From positions 1 to 44,609 of the forward strand of contig JACMQO010000121.1 of NCBI GenBank assembly GCA_014376935.1: DNA of 44,609 bases, read 5' to 3'. Numbering within the stretch: position 1 is the first letter of the stretch; the number at the start of each line of letters is the position of its first letter. The position numbers and the translations under genes were made by a program. Origin of the DNA: Bdellovibrio sp. Lineage in GTDB: Bacteria; Bdellovibrionota; Bdellovibrionia; Bdellovibrionales; Bdellovibrionaceae. Below, in pieces: positions 15,589 to 23,613 of this stretch. The notes beneath the pieces are model-generated. The model was not told where the DNA came from. It did no database searches and was given only the letters and a program-made list of their open reading frames with translations.

Positions 15589-17193
15589 GTGGATCGTACG
15601 AAAATAGTTACTCTGTTTTTCATTTTAATTTGCACACACGTGATGGCACAAACGCCACCTCCTGCGGCTGCGCCATCAACGCCGGCCTTAGCACCCGCTA
15701 ATCCCGCGACAGCCGCTGCAGCAGCTAATTCTAAAGAAATGAACGTCGACACTTCACTTGATGAGCCGGTTGAAAAACCGAACGCGAAACGTATTCGCCG
15801 GGTACTTAGCTTGGTTGCCGGCATCGAATTAGATGAAGAGTTTAAAATTCCAGATGTTGATTTGATTTATAAAGGCCACGTTGAACTGGTCGATATGAAG
15901 CGAATTAAGAATAGTGATTTTTTTAGAATCACTCCTAAAAAAGATGGTAGCGGTATCATCACGATTCATAATAAAAAAACGGGTCAAATGCTGGTCGAAC
16001 TACGTCTTGAAATTCGCAAAGACGAATTAGAAAAAACCATGCGTGAACTTCAATCGCTTTTAGGCGACATCGAAGGCATCGAATACAAAATTGTTAATAA
16101 TCGAATCTTACTTGATGGGTATGCTTTAATCCCCAAAGATTTAATTCGTATTGCCCAAGTGATCAAGTCGATGGATTCGGGCGGACAAATTAAATCATTG
16201 GTTTCGCTTAGCCCATTAGCTCGTAAAAAAATCGCCGAATACATTTCACGTGACGTGAATAATCCAGAAGTCAGCATTACCGCCGTTGGTGATTTTTTAA
16301 AGCTTGAAGGCCAAGTGAATAGCCTAGAAGAAAAAAATCGTATCAACCGCCTAGCTCAGCTTTACATGCCAGATCTAGTTATTGATAATGCGCCCGAAAC
16401 TGAAAATATTAAGATCGTCGGTAAAAAAACCGCGGGCCGAGTTGAAGATTTAATTATCGATTTAATCACCGTTAAAAAAGATGAAGAAAAAGTAGAACCT
16501 CCGCCAAAAATGGTTCAGATCGTTGCCCACTTCGTTGAATTTAGTGAGCGGTACGGAAAAAGTTTTAACTTTGCGTTTAATCCATCGCTACGTGCAGTTG
16601 GTGATTTATCAGAACGTCAGCAAAGTAGTAGCACCGTGAACGATATCGCTAACTTAGTCGATCGCTTGATTCCAAAATTAAATTGGGCAAAAAGCCATGG
16701 ATACGCGCGAATTTTAGATACAGCTTCGGTCTTAACCCAAGATAAGAAAAAAGGTATCATTAACCGAACGATCACAACGACAACTTTAATTGCCGGCCAA
16801 AATGGGGCCGCAGCCGAAAGTAAGCAAGAAGCGCGTGTCAAATTAGACGTAACCCCGATTATCAAATCAGAACGATCAGGTCTAGTCGAGCTTCCACTTT
16901 TAGTTGAGGTCACTGACGTCGGATCAAACCAAAATATTTCAAGCACAGTTTCAACAACGATCACCGTGCGTGACCGACAAAGCGCAGCCTTCGGGGGCGT
17001 GATTAAAAAGAAAACGGTGAATAGTTACGGCAATCCACAACCAACAACGGCGGGCGCAATTATCACCCTAAACCAAGGTAAAGAGTTCGATAAAAATTCA
17101 AGCAACTTCGTGGTGTTTGTTACTCCGATCATTAAAGCATCTGCAAGTTCAGGCGTTGATCAGGTCAAAAAGAAATTTAGATTGAAAGAGTAG
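15589..17193 (+). CDS. cpaC: Tad/Flp secretin (CpaC/RcpA-like)
   Basis: This outer-membrane channel protein would let the Flp pilus cross the outer membrane. The 534-residue sequence starts at GTG 15589 with a signal peptide (TLFFILICTHVMAQ) and a proline/alanine-rich linker. It then has an N-terminal pilus/BON-type domain (VSITAVGDFLKLEGQVNS near residue 225) and a C-terminal secretin domain with VELPLLVEVTDVGS and RDRQSAAFGGVIKKKT. CpaC proteins are usually 450-550 residues. Start choice rests on the signal peptide, since no ATG precedes it. It follows cpaB by 20 bases. Confidence 0.9.
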   Translation: MDRTKIVTLFFILICTHVMAQTPPPAAAPSTPALAPANPATAAAAANSKEMNVDTSLDEPVEKPNAKRIRRVLSLVAGIELDEEFKIPDVDLIYKGHVELVDMKRIKNSDFFRITPKKDGSGIITIHNKKTGQMLVELRLEIRKDELEKTMRELQSLLGDIEGIEYKIVNNRILLDGYALIPKDLIRIAQVIKSMDSGGQIKSLVSLSPLARKKIAEYISRDVNNPEVSITAVGDFLKLEGQVNSLEEKNRINRLAQLYMPDLVIDNAPETENIKIVGKKTAGRVEDLIIDLITVKKDEEKVEPPPKMVQIVAHFVEFSERYGKSFNFAFNPSLRAVGDLSERQQSSSTVNDIANLVDRLIPKLNWAKSHGYARILDTASVLTQDKKKGIINRTITTTTLIAGQNGAAAESKQEARVKLDVTPIIKSERSGLVELPLLVEVTDVGSNQNISSTVSTTITVRDRQSAAFGGVIKKKTVNSYGNPQPTTAGAIITLNQGKEFDKNSSNFVVFVTPIIKASASSGVDQVKKKFRLKE

Positions 17194-17258
17194 CCTAAAA
17201 CCTAAGTCTAGAGCCAATTCCATAGGGATGATGGTCTTTGGTCCCATCAAGAAAAACT

Positions 17259-17277
17259 GACTTTTGACCGAAAAGTC
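17259..17277 (+). promoter_or_regulatory. hairpin just before the tadZ-cpaF ribosome site
   Basis: GACTTTT and AAAAGTC form a 7-bp stem around GACCG, ending 5 bases before a full AGGAGG ribosome site for the 17292 gene. It could tune translation of the fused ATPase or mark an mRNA processing site in the operon. Function inferred from position only. Confidence 0.35.
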
Positions 17278-17291
17278 GATCAGGAGGCCCT

Positions 17292-19463
17292 ATGGCTTTG
17301 AATCCAAATTGTCACTTAATTGCCGTGATCGGTGGTAAAGGTGGCGTCGGAAAATCAATCTTTGCAGCCAACTTAACTGCGGCATTCGCACTTGAGCTTC
17401 GCGCCCCCACGCTATTAATTGATTGCGACACAAGAAGCGTGGGCGATCAGAATTTAATTACGGGATTAAAACCTTTAAAAACTTTACGTGAATTAGCGAC
17501 ATCGACGCAGTCATTAAACTCGATGCCGATTCAACAAATTGTGACGCAACATCCAGCGGGCTTTTCATTCGTCGGTGCCGTACGTGGACCTGAAGAAATT
17601 TTATCTGTCCCGTCAGATAGCTTATCAAAATTAATCGAATATTTTTCTAGAAGTTTTAAATACATTATTGTCGACCTTGGTAACGAAATGGGACCGATGC
17701 AAAATACAATTTTGCAAGAAGCTACCGCGATTACGATTGTGGCAACGCCAGAAACTTTAGTCGTTCAACAAACACAACGTTTAGTGAATGAACTATTGTC
17801 GCAAACGTATCCAAAAGAATTATTTCAATTGGTATTAAATCGCTACACGAATCAAGGTTTAGCTCCGCAAGTGATCGCACAGCATTTAGGTTTAAACCCC
17901 GTTGGCATTATTCCGGCTGATGAAAATACGGCGATGCAGTCAATGTCTTTGTCTAAACCTTTCGTAGTAACAAACCCGAAGTCACCACTGTCGGCCAGCT
18001 ATTTTGAAATCGTTCGAAAATTAAGCGGTGGTATTTTACAAAGATTAAAACAAATCCAAAAGCCGAAACCGGTCGCCGTAACAACAGAGGCCCCAACGGC
18101 CAATGCTGGTAATCCCAATGGATACGATGCCCGTACGCTAACAAAATTGCGCATTCATTCAGAATTAATTCGTACGATTGATTTGAAAAAAATATTGGCC
18201 GAAGCTGGCGATAGCGAAAGTAAAGAAAAAGAATTACGTGCAAAAACGCAACGTGATATCGGTACGATCGCGGATAAAGAAGCTCCGGATATGTCGCGTG
18301 AAGAGCGCCAAAAAATCGTAAAAGAAGTTTTAGAAGAAGCTTTAGGTCTTGGTCCTTTAGAAGATATGTTAGCTGACCCAGCGGTTTCAGAAATCATGGT
18401 CAACGGAGCAAACCGTATCTTTGTGGAAAAAAGCGGAAAAGTTCAACTGACCGGAATTAAATTTACCTCGAACGATCATTTACGCCGAATTATTGAACGC
18501 ATCGTCACACCTTTGGGTCGCCAAATTAATAATTCAACCCCGATGGTCGATGCCCGTCTAAAAGATGGAAGTCGTGTGAACGCGATCATCGAGCCTTTAG
18601 CAATAGATGGCCCCGCATTAACAATTCGTAAATTTAAAAAAGGCGGAATCAGCGCCGAAAAATATTTGGAATTCGGCAGTGCTTCTAAAAATATGCTCGA
18701 TTTTTTAAAAATTGCGGTCGAATACGGATACAACGTCGTTATCAGCGGCGGTACTGGTTCTGGTAAAACATCACTATTAAATATGATTTCACAATTCATC
18801 CCTGCCCACGAACGTATTATCACGGTCGAGGACGCGGCCGAATTACAAATGATGCAAGAACATGTCGTGCGTTTAGAGACTAGGCCCACGTCATCTGAAG
18901 GTACGAATGGAGTCACCATTCGAGATTTGATCAAGAACGCTTTACGTATGAGACCTGACCGCATCGTGGTCGGAGAAACGCGTGATGGCGCCGCTTTAGA
19001 TATGCTTCAAGCCATGAACACTGGTCATGATGGATCGATGACAACAACACATGCCAACTCGCCACGCGAATGTATCGCCAGGCTAGAAACTTTAGTTATG
19101 ATGTCTGGATTAGATTTACCCGTGCGTGCTATCCGTGAACAAATTGCGGGTGCGGTTGATTTGATCGTTCAGATTGTGCGGTTATCTGACGGTAGTCGTA
19201 AGATTATTAGCATTACCGAAGTTTCTGGTATGTCTGGTGATGTTATCACTTTAGCTGAAATTTTTAAATTTAAAGAAACGGGTTTTGACCTACATCGTAA
19301 AGTACTTGGCCAATTTCAATCGACAGGAACCGTGCCTTCGTTCGCCCAAGAAATAAAAGATAAAGGCGGACACATTCCGATGGAGATCTTTTCGAACGAT
19401 CCACCAAAAGCGAAATTGGCAGGGTCCGTGCCTCCGACACCGCCGGTGAAAAAGGTAGGTTAG
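17292..19463 (+). CDS. cpaF: fused TadZ/CpaE-type ParA ATPase and CpaF/TadA secretion ATPase
   Basis: This 723-residue protein joins two Tad components that are normally separate. Residues 1 to about 255 form a MinD/ParA-like ATPase with the deviant Walker A GGKGGVGKS at about residues 13-21 and IIVDLGNEMG, as in TadZ/CpaE, which positions the pilus machine. After a linker of about 25 residues (KPKPVAVTTEAPTANAG), residues 280 to about 700 form a complete CpaF/TadA hexameric ATPase with Walker A GGTGSGKTS, ITVEDAAEL and the TTTHANSP His box. The ribosome site AGGAGG is 5 bases from the ATG. The ORF is uninterrupted, so the fusion looks genuine. Confidence 0.93.
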   Translation: MALNPNCHLIAVIGGKGGVGKSIFAANLTAAFALELRAPTLLIDCDTRSVGDQNLITGLKPLKTLRELATSTQSLNSMPIQQIVTQHPAGFSFVGAVRGPEEILSVPSDSLSKLIEYFSRSFKYIIVDLGNEMGPMQNTILQEATAITIVATPETLVVQQTQRLVNELLSQTYPKELFQLVLNRYTNQGLAPQVIAQHLGLNPVGIIPADENTAMQSMSLSKPFVVTNPKSPLSASYFEIVRKLSGGILQRLKQIQKPKPVAVTTEAPTANAGNPNGYDARTLTKLRIHSELIRTIDLKKILAEAGDSESKEKELRAKTQRDIGTIADKEAPDMSREERQKIVKEVLEEALGLGPLEDMLADPAVSEIMVNGANRIFVEKSGKVQLTGIKFTSNDHLRRIIERIVTPLGRQINNSTPMVDARLKDGSRVNAIIEPLAIDGPALTIRKFKKGGISAEKYLEFGSASKNMLDFLKIAVEYGYNVVISGGTGSGKTSLLNMISQFIPAHERIITVEDAAELQMMQEHVVRLETRPTSSEGTNGVTIRDLIKNALRMRPDRIVVGETRDGAALDMLQAMNTGHDGSMTTTHANSPRECIARLETLVMMSGLDLPVRAIREQIAGAVDLIVQIVRLSDGSRKIISITEVSGMSGDVITLAEIFKFKETGFDLHRKVLGQFQSTGTVPSFAQEIKDKGGHIPMEIFSNDPPKAKLAGSVPPTPPVKKVG

Positions 19464-19464
19464 G

Positions 19465-20358
19465 ATGGATTTATCTTTTTTAACAAAATTTTTTAAATAT
19501 GATTTTTTAACACTGCCACTATTTGGTGTTATCGTATTTATGATTGTCTATTTCTGGGCAGACAAAGTTTTAGTTTTACTCTACTCAAAAAGTACCAGTA
19601 AAAAATCAGACGTACTACGTTATATGAAATTCTTAGGGATGGAAGTTGACGAGAAGAAAGTAAACAGAATGCTTTTACTTTCAAGCTTCGGCTTAGGATT
19701 TCTATTTTTCTTAATCGCCTGGCCAAATGTTTTGATCGGATTTTTTTTAGGAGTCTCTTTCGGTATTTTAGGATTTCAGTTACCACCGATTATCCTTAAA
19801 GTTCTTTACGAAAAACGATGCAACCAATTTGTTGATCAAATGGTTGATGGCTTAACAATTATGGCTAACGGAGTGAAATCTGGAACAACGCCTGCGATAT
19901 CAATGCAACGTGTGGTTGAAATTATGGGAAACCCGATCAGCGCTGAGTTTGGCCAAGTGCTGACTCAGGTCCAGTTCGGTCAAAGCATGGAAGAAGCATT
20001 AGCAGATTTAGCCGAGCGAATTCCAAGACCAGACGTGCAAATGTTTGTAACCGCAAATAATATATTAAGCGAAACTGGCGGTAATATTTCTGAAACATTT
20101 CAAACGATCGTTCAAACAATTCGTGAACGTCAAAAATTAGAAAAAAAGATTTCTGCCATGACAGCCCAAGGCATCATGCAAGGGATCATCGTTACAAGTA
20201 TTCCATTTATCTTAGGGGCCGTATTCTACGCGATTGACCCTACTTTTATTCAACCCATGTTTAGCACAACCCTAGGTCTAGTCCTACTAGCCGCCATGCT
20301 AGGTTTGCAAGTTATCGGTGGAATGATGATCAAAAAAATTGTTACAATAAAAGTGTAA
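19465..20358 (+). CDS. tadB: Tad inner-membrane platform protein TadB
   Basis: This 297-residue GspF-family protein forms the inner-membrane platform on which the CpaF ATPase acts. It has transmembrane helices near residues 15-35, 68-105, 238-257 and 267-290, flanking a cytoplasmic T2SSF domain (QFVDQMVDGLTIMANGVKSG ... ILSETGGNISETFQTI). The gene starts one base after the stop of the fused ATPase, so the two are coupled. Tad systems usually carry a second paralogue, TadC, directly downstream; here the next gene is an RHS-repeat protein instead. TadB versus TadC assignment is therefore by position. Confidence 0.88.
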   Translation: MDLSFLTKFFKYDFLTLPLFGVIVFMIVYFWADKVLVLLYSKSTSKKSDVLRYMKFLGMEVDEKKVNRMLLLSSFGLGFLFFLIAWPNVLIGFFLGVSFGILGFQLPPIILKVLYEKRCNQFVDQMVDGLTIMANGVKSGTTPAISMQRVVEIMGNPISAEFGQVLTQVQFGQSMEEALADLAERIPRPDVQMFVTANNILSETGGNISETFQTIVQTIRERQKLEKKISAMTAQGIMQGIIVTSIPFILGAVFYAIDPTFIQPMFSTTLGLVLLAAMLGLQVIGGMMIKKIVTIKV

Positions 20359-20375
20359 CACGGAGATACACAATT

Positions 20376-22064
20376 ATGACGATCAAAGCTACTGCCGCAG
20401 CTGCTATTTCTTTTATTGTTTTATTATCAGTTCCAAAAACTTTCGCTTTGGTGGATATGAATAACGCCAGTTACTCGAACACTTGGATCGACTTACAAGT
20501 TCCAGGTACGGGTTACGACATGAAAGTCATTCGCGCTTATAAAAGCCGAACCATCTACAATGGCCTTTTCGGTTTTGGATGGTGTTCTGAATTTGAAACG
20601 AAATTAGAGACAACTTCTGAAGGTAACATTAAAATATCTGAGTGCGGCGATGGACAAGAAACGGTTTTCTCTGCTCGTGAAATTTCTAAGAAGGATATAG
20701 ACAGCACAATTACGCAAGTTATTGCCAAAATGAAAGCTGATCCAAAAAACAAATCATCATCTCCGGATTACTGGAAAAGATTAGCTGATCAATTAGTAAA
20801 CGACGATGATCAACGATCTAAATTTGCAAAGCAGTATTCGATCACCGTGCCGATTAAAGAAGGCGTCAAGTTTATGGCTAACGGCAAAGAAGTTGAAAAT
20901 GTTGTTTTAACGAAAAATTATTACACACGTAATTTAGCGGATGGCAGTTATCAACGTTACGACATGCAGGGTCGCTTGACTCACATGTACGACAAAAATA
21001 ATAACTTTTTGAAATTTGAATACGACAAAGATCTTTTAAAAGAAGTTGAAGACAATAACGCAAGAAAACTAGCTTTCAAATACTTTCCAAATAAGAAAGT
21101 TAAATCCATCACCGGCCCGAACGGTTTAGTGACCGAGTACAAATACAGCGCGCAAGAAGATCTAATCTGGAATAAAAATGCATGGGCAAAAAACGACAAG
21201 TACGTTTACACGTATGAATATAATGAATTTCATAATTTAACTAAGGCCGTATGGCCCGACGCTACTTTTGTGGCGTTAAAATACGATAACGTTAAAGACT
21301 GGGTTTTAGGATTTACTGACCGCGATAAATGTAACGAGAATTACAAATATGAATTTTCAACATCTGACCCGAAATATCACTATTGGTCATCAGTAACTAG
21401 AATTTGCGGTAAAGAGGTTGTGGCAAATAATAAATACGAGTTTTGGCATAAACCAATGCCAAACGGCCAAGTTATCTTGCAACGTATTTTAACGGTCGTA
21501 AATAATGTTTCAACAGATATTACTTATCACGATACTTTTGCAAAGCCCGTTATCATTAAGAAAAATAATGAACGTGTTACATTTGAGTACTACGCAGATG
21601 GTTTAATTAAAGCAAAACAAGCGTCAAATGTAAAACTTGAATTTACTCATGATAACGCTAACAAAAAAGTTTCTTCAGTTAAGTCTTCATTTATGAACGA
21701 AAAAGGAAAAGTGATTTCGACACGTCAAACGAGTTTTAAATACGATGCAAAAGGTAATTTAACTTTTGCAGAAAATTCTGATGGCCAAAAGATCACAATG
21801 ACTTATGACATCAAGGGCCGTATCGCGACAATTACCGACCAGGCTAAAAAAATTGTTAAGATTGACTACGAAGAGCGTTTTGGTAAACCAGCTACGGTGA
21901 CTCGTCCAGGTTTAGGAACTGTTAAGGTTAGCTACAAACCGAACGGCGATATTGCAAAAGTGGATAGCGCAGAAGGCCCAACGGTCGCGTCTCAGGTGGC
22001 AAGTACATTTAATAATTTACTTGATGTGATTTCTCCGGCGACTCAAGAACTTTATTTATTATAA
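20376..22064 (+). CDS. secreted RHS/YD-repeat protein in the Tad operon
   Basis: The 562-residue protein has a signal peptide (residues 1-24, ending TFALV) and an N-terminal domain resembling the DUF6531 entry domain of RHS proteins (IRAYKSRTIYNGLFGFGWCSEF). Multiple YD-type repeats follow, such as YDKNNNFLKFEYDK, YDAKGNLTFAENSDG and YDIKGRIATITDQ. It lacks a long repeat shell, the DPxGL core motif and a toxin domain, so it is short for an RHS toxin. It lies 17 bases after tadB and 13 bases before a small secreted protein; co-transcription with the pilus genes is likely. A role as a pilus-associated surface or structural protein is an inference. Confidence 0.82.
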   Translation: MTIKATAAAAISFIVLLSVPKTFALVDMNNASYSNTWIDLQVPGTGYDMKVIRAYKSRTIYNGLFGFGWCSEFETKLETTSEGNIKISECGDGQETVFSAREISKKDIDSTITQVIAKMKADPKNKSSSPDYWKRLADQLVNDDDQRSKFAKQYSITVPIKEGVKFMANGKEVENVVLTKNYYTRNLADGSYQRYDMQGRLTHMYDKNNNFLKFEYDKDLLKEVEDNNARKLAFKYFPNKKVKSITGPNGLVTEYKYSAQEDLIWNKNAWAKNDKYVYTYEYNEFHNLTKAVWPDATFVALKYDNVKDWVLGFTDRDKCNENYKYEFSTSDPKYHYWSSVTRICGKEVVANNKYEFWHKPMPNGQVILQRILTVVNNVSTDITYHDTFAKPVIIKKNNERVTFEYYADGLIKAKQASNVKLEFTHDNANKKVSSVKSSFMNEKGKVISTRQTSFKYDAKGNLTFAENSDGQKITMTYDIKGRIATITDQAKKIVKIDYEERFGKPATVTRPGLGTVKVSYKPNGDIAKVDSAEGPTVASQVASTFNNLLDVISPATQELYLL

Positions 22065-22077
22065 GGAAATTTAACAG

Positions 22078-22353
22078 ATGAATAAAATACTTTTAACTCT
22101 TACGGTTACTTTGATTAGTTTAAATTCTTTCGCTCTACTTTGTGAAAAAGGTGATAGCACTTGTGATTTTGTTCCCGCGAAAGGCGGCGCTGGTACTAAT
22201 GTTGTCGGAGCCAACGATTGCCCGGGATGCGCAGCCATGGAAGTTGTCGGTGGAAATTTATTATTATCCGATGCAAAAAATATTGCGACGCCAAATTCGA
22301 CAAAATCACCAAATGCATTACCTGCGGTGGACCCAGTTAATATCGGTCAGTAA
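22078..22353 (+). CDS. small secreted cysteine-containing protein
   Basis: This 91-residue protein has a clear signal peptide (MNKILLTLTVTLISLNSFA) and a mature part of about 72 residues with four cysteines (LLCEKGDSTCDF and NDCPGCAAM), which probably form two disulfides. The ribosome site AAGGAAA precedes the ATG. It follows the RHS gene by 13 bases and is itself followed by a strong terminator, so it is the last gene of the Tad operon. No family recognised. A chaperone or partner of the RHS protein is possible but unsupported. Confidence 0.75.
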   Translation: MNKILLTLTVTLISLNSFALLCEKGDSTCDFVPAKGGAGTNVVGANDCPGCAAMEVVGGNLLLSDAKNIATPNSTKSPNALPAVDPVNIGQ

Positions 22354-22379
22354 TACATCATTCAGTTTAATTTACACTT

Positions 22380-22411
22380 GAAAAAGAGTCTCACAATGAG
22401 ACTCTTTTTTT
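22380..22411 (+). terminator. rho-independent terminator of the Tad/RHS operon
   Basis: AAAGAGTCTCA and TGAGACTCTTT form a strong stem with a CAA loop, followed directly by a T-run. It closes the long operon that starts at flp. Confidence 0.93.
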
Positions 22412-22579
22412 GTTCTGTTATTTACAACCATACACCTGTCCAAAGTATGTTCACTCTCATCCCGAGACGCCCGCCTAAGCTATCAATATAACTTACCTAT
22501 TATTCTGAGTCGAAGTTGCGTCATTGGCACCGCAATCGCAATAGATATGATTACGAACGGTTACTAAAAAGGAGCCCTC

Positions 22580-22786
22580 ATGAAGTCATTAGCCATTGCA
22601 GTTATCTTAGCGGTTACAAGCATCAGTTCAGTATCTTCGGCTTTCTGCATGAAGAAGTACTTAACCAGCCAAGGCTTAGCTCCAAACCCTAGCACGAACT
22701 TTTATAACCAAGTGCAAAATCGCAATAGCCAACCTGTATCAGAATCAGCTGTCGCTGGTAATGAACAAGTAAACAGACAACGTTAA
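22580..22786 (+). CDS. small secreted protein, unknown function
   Basis: The 68-residue protein begins with a signal peptide (MKSLAIAVILAVTSISSVSSA) that would be cleaved near VSSA, leaving about 47 polar residues rich in Asn, Gln and Ser. A strong ribosome site (AAAAAGGAG) precedes the ATG. Only one cysteine is present. Monocistronic, between two terminator-like hairpins. No family recognised. Confidence 0.72.
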   Translation: MKSLAIAVILAVTSISSVSSAFCMKKYLTSQGLAPNPSTNFYNQVQNRNSQPVSESAVAGNEQVNRQR

Positions 22787-22812
22787 TTTTTTATTGAATT
22801 AGCTAATCAGGC

Positions 22813-22836
22813 AGACCGACTAGATGCGGTCTTCTT
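22813..22836 (+). terminator. weak terminator after the 22580 gene
   Basis: AGACCG and CGGTCT form a 6-bp stem around 8 bases, followed by TCTTC on the plus strand. It overlaps the end of the convergent minus-strand gene. The stem is short and the tail is not pure T, so this is tentative. Confidence 0.4.
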
Positions 22837-23113
22837 CGACTTCAATAGGCTCGGCGACGGGTCTATGCATCGTTGGGCTTGAAGAGGCGTGCCCGATCTT
22901 GTTTGAAATAAAATTCTTTGCCGTTTCGTACATTTCCCCTAGCACCTTCGCACCGCCCTCGGCCGCGGTTTGCATAAAGTGTGCGGCCGTAGATTCAGTC
23001 AAAAAAACTTCGACTCTAGACTCAAGGGTTAACCCACCCGATTTCACCTGAGAAAATACCATCACTAAGCTAGCAAATAAAAAACACTTCATGACGAATT
23101 TAAGTTCATCCAT
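22820..23113 (-). CDS. small envelope protein downstream of a CheY-like gene
   Basis: The 97-residue protein has an N-terminal hydrophobic segment (KCFLFASLVMVFSQVKSGG) that could be a signal peptide or anchor, then a region rich in Ala and Glu (AAHFMQTAAEGGAKVLGEMYETAKNF) likely to be helical, and an acidic tail. The start ATG 23113 is preceded by GAGGTG and overlaps the response-regulator stop by 8 bases, so the two are coupled. No family recognised. Confidence 0.65.
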   Translation of the reverse strand: MDELKFVMKCFLFASLVMVFSQVKSGGLTLESRVEVFLTESTAAHFMQTAAEGGAKVLGEMYETAKNFISNKIGHASSSPTMHRPVAEPIEVEEDRI

Positions 23114-23492
23114 TTTGCACCTCGCTGTAGTTTTCAGAAATGCGGTGTAGAGCCGATGTTAACTGCTGTCTTGTAAAAGGCTTAACGATGTATTCAATCG
23201 CACCAAGCGCTTTGGCTTGTCCGATGACCGAAACATCGTCTAGCGATGAAATCACCAAGTAGCGTGTGTTCGGCGAAAGAACGTGGGCTTCCTTAAGTAC
23301 ATCTAGTCCATTTTTTAATGGAAGGATCAAATCTAAAATCACGATATCTGGCTGATGCGCCTTAATCTTCTCTAAAGCATCTATCCCGTCGCCAGATTCT
23401 CCGACAATTTGATAATTTTCAGCACGTAAAGAGTACTTGTAGATTTCTCGGATAAATAATACGTCTTCGACGATAAGGCACTTCAGCTTCAT
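23106..23492 (-). CDS. CheY-like single-domain response regulator
   Basis: This 128-residue receiver domain lacks any output domain. The phosphorylation site is intact: acidic pair E9/D10, phospho-acceptor D54 (IVILDLILP), the switch Ser (LVISSLDD) and the conserved Lys in YIVKPFTRQQL. It could act in chemotaxis-like motor control or in a phosphorelay. No kinase gene is nearby. It is divergent from the 23578/23614 outer-membrane gene and overlaps the small envelope protein gene downstream. Confidence 0.92.
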   Translation of the reverse strand: MKLKCLIVEDVLFIREIYKYSLRAENYQIVGESGDGIDALEKIKAHQPDIVILDLILPLKNGLDVLKEAHVLSPNTRYLVISSLDDVSVIGQAKALGAIEYIVKPFTRQQLTSALHRISENYSEVQNG

Positions 23493-23613
23493 GGTTTTAT
23501 TTTTACATGGTCTTTGGTAATTTTCAGATTATTTTTACTAAGCTGGCCTTACATCACTCTGGCTTAAGTCTAGTCTAATGGACGAACGCTTAAAAAAAAG
23601 TGACTATAAAAGT

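Noticed and set aside
15450-18964. Minus-strand ORFs within the secretin and TadZ-CpaF genes
   Set aside because: Shadows of confidently assigned genes with no family features.
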